From assembly GCA_903837495.1 (NCBI GenBank), contig CAILUT010000023.1, positions 1 to 64,000 of the forward strand: a stretch of DNA of 64,000 bases, read 5' to 3'. Source of the stretch: an uncultured Flavobacteriales bacterium (GTDB lineage: Bacteria > Bacteroidota > Bacteroidia > CAIKAF01). Under the pieces are notes generated by a model. The model saw only the letters and a list, made by a program, of their open reading frames with translations. It did not search any database and had not been told where the DNA came from. Made by a program: the position numbers and the translations under genes. The stretch's first letter is position 1. Every line of letters begins with the position of its first letter. Below are positions 63,908-64,000 of the stretch, piece by piece.

Positions 63908-64000
63908 ATGAGCAGCATTTTAGCGCAATTTCCTTTCACGGAAAAAAAAGATACCCGTTCTGGATTTGGAGCGGCCTTGACTTTATTGGGGCAGACCAAT
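63908..64000 (+). CDS. Transketolase, C-terminal subunit (partial at window edge)
   Basis: ATG 5 nt after N-terminal subunit stop; MSSILAQFPFTEKKDTRSGFGAALTLLGQT. Confidence 0.75.
   Translation, partial: MSSILAQFPFTEKKDTRSGFGAALTLLGQTN

Noticed and set aside
1-64000. CRISPR array, prophage, ICE or transposase
   Set aside because: No regularly spaced direct repeats, integrase, transposase or phage structural motifs were seen in any ORF.
1-64000. tRNA, rRNA, tmRNA, RNase P, SRP RNA
   Set aside because: No T-arm GGTTCGAAT with matching stems, no 16S/23S signature and no RNase P GAGGAAAGTCC core found by eye; a tRNAscan/cmscan run would be decisive.

Overview
The window is a compact chromosomal segment from a Bacteroidota bacterium. 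Supporting signs are type IX secretion (T9SS) C-terminal sorting domains, TAnnTTTG -7 promoter boxes, PorT-like and OmpH proteins, a TonB-dependent receptor and a fused E1 alpha/beta dehydrogenase. It carries about 55 credible genes, mostly housekeeping or envelope: ribE, mlaEF-like, dcd, panB, acs, lnt, an acyl-CoA carboxylase subunit, metG, pabB, tilS, ppx, an ABC exporter, an ABC1 kinase, divIC-like, glyS, purN, phoB/phoR-like, DUF349, mscS, mrp, trmB, hicAB, an rluF-like gene, an E1 fusion, murQ, mgtE, rsmA and a split transketolase. No rRNA, tRNA, CRISPR array or transposase was recognised. The most interesting signal is not a protein system. It is a family of about 145-bp intergenic elements: seven full copies plus one truncated copy, on both strands. 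By hand alignment they fold into one long rod-like hairpin with invariant internal loops, many compensatory base changes between copies, and an A-rich 3' flank. A short relative shares the GGGATTG...GGAAAGCCC signature. Other leads: a candidate ncRNA upstream of the hydrolase gene (15236-15362), a deiodinase-like redoxin, a frameshifted K+ channel gene, a pair of small lipoproteins with a shared upstream palindrome, and many genes whose -7 box lies 3-7 nt before the ATG (predicted leaderless mRNAs). All family assignments come from motif recognition by eye; no database search was run.
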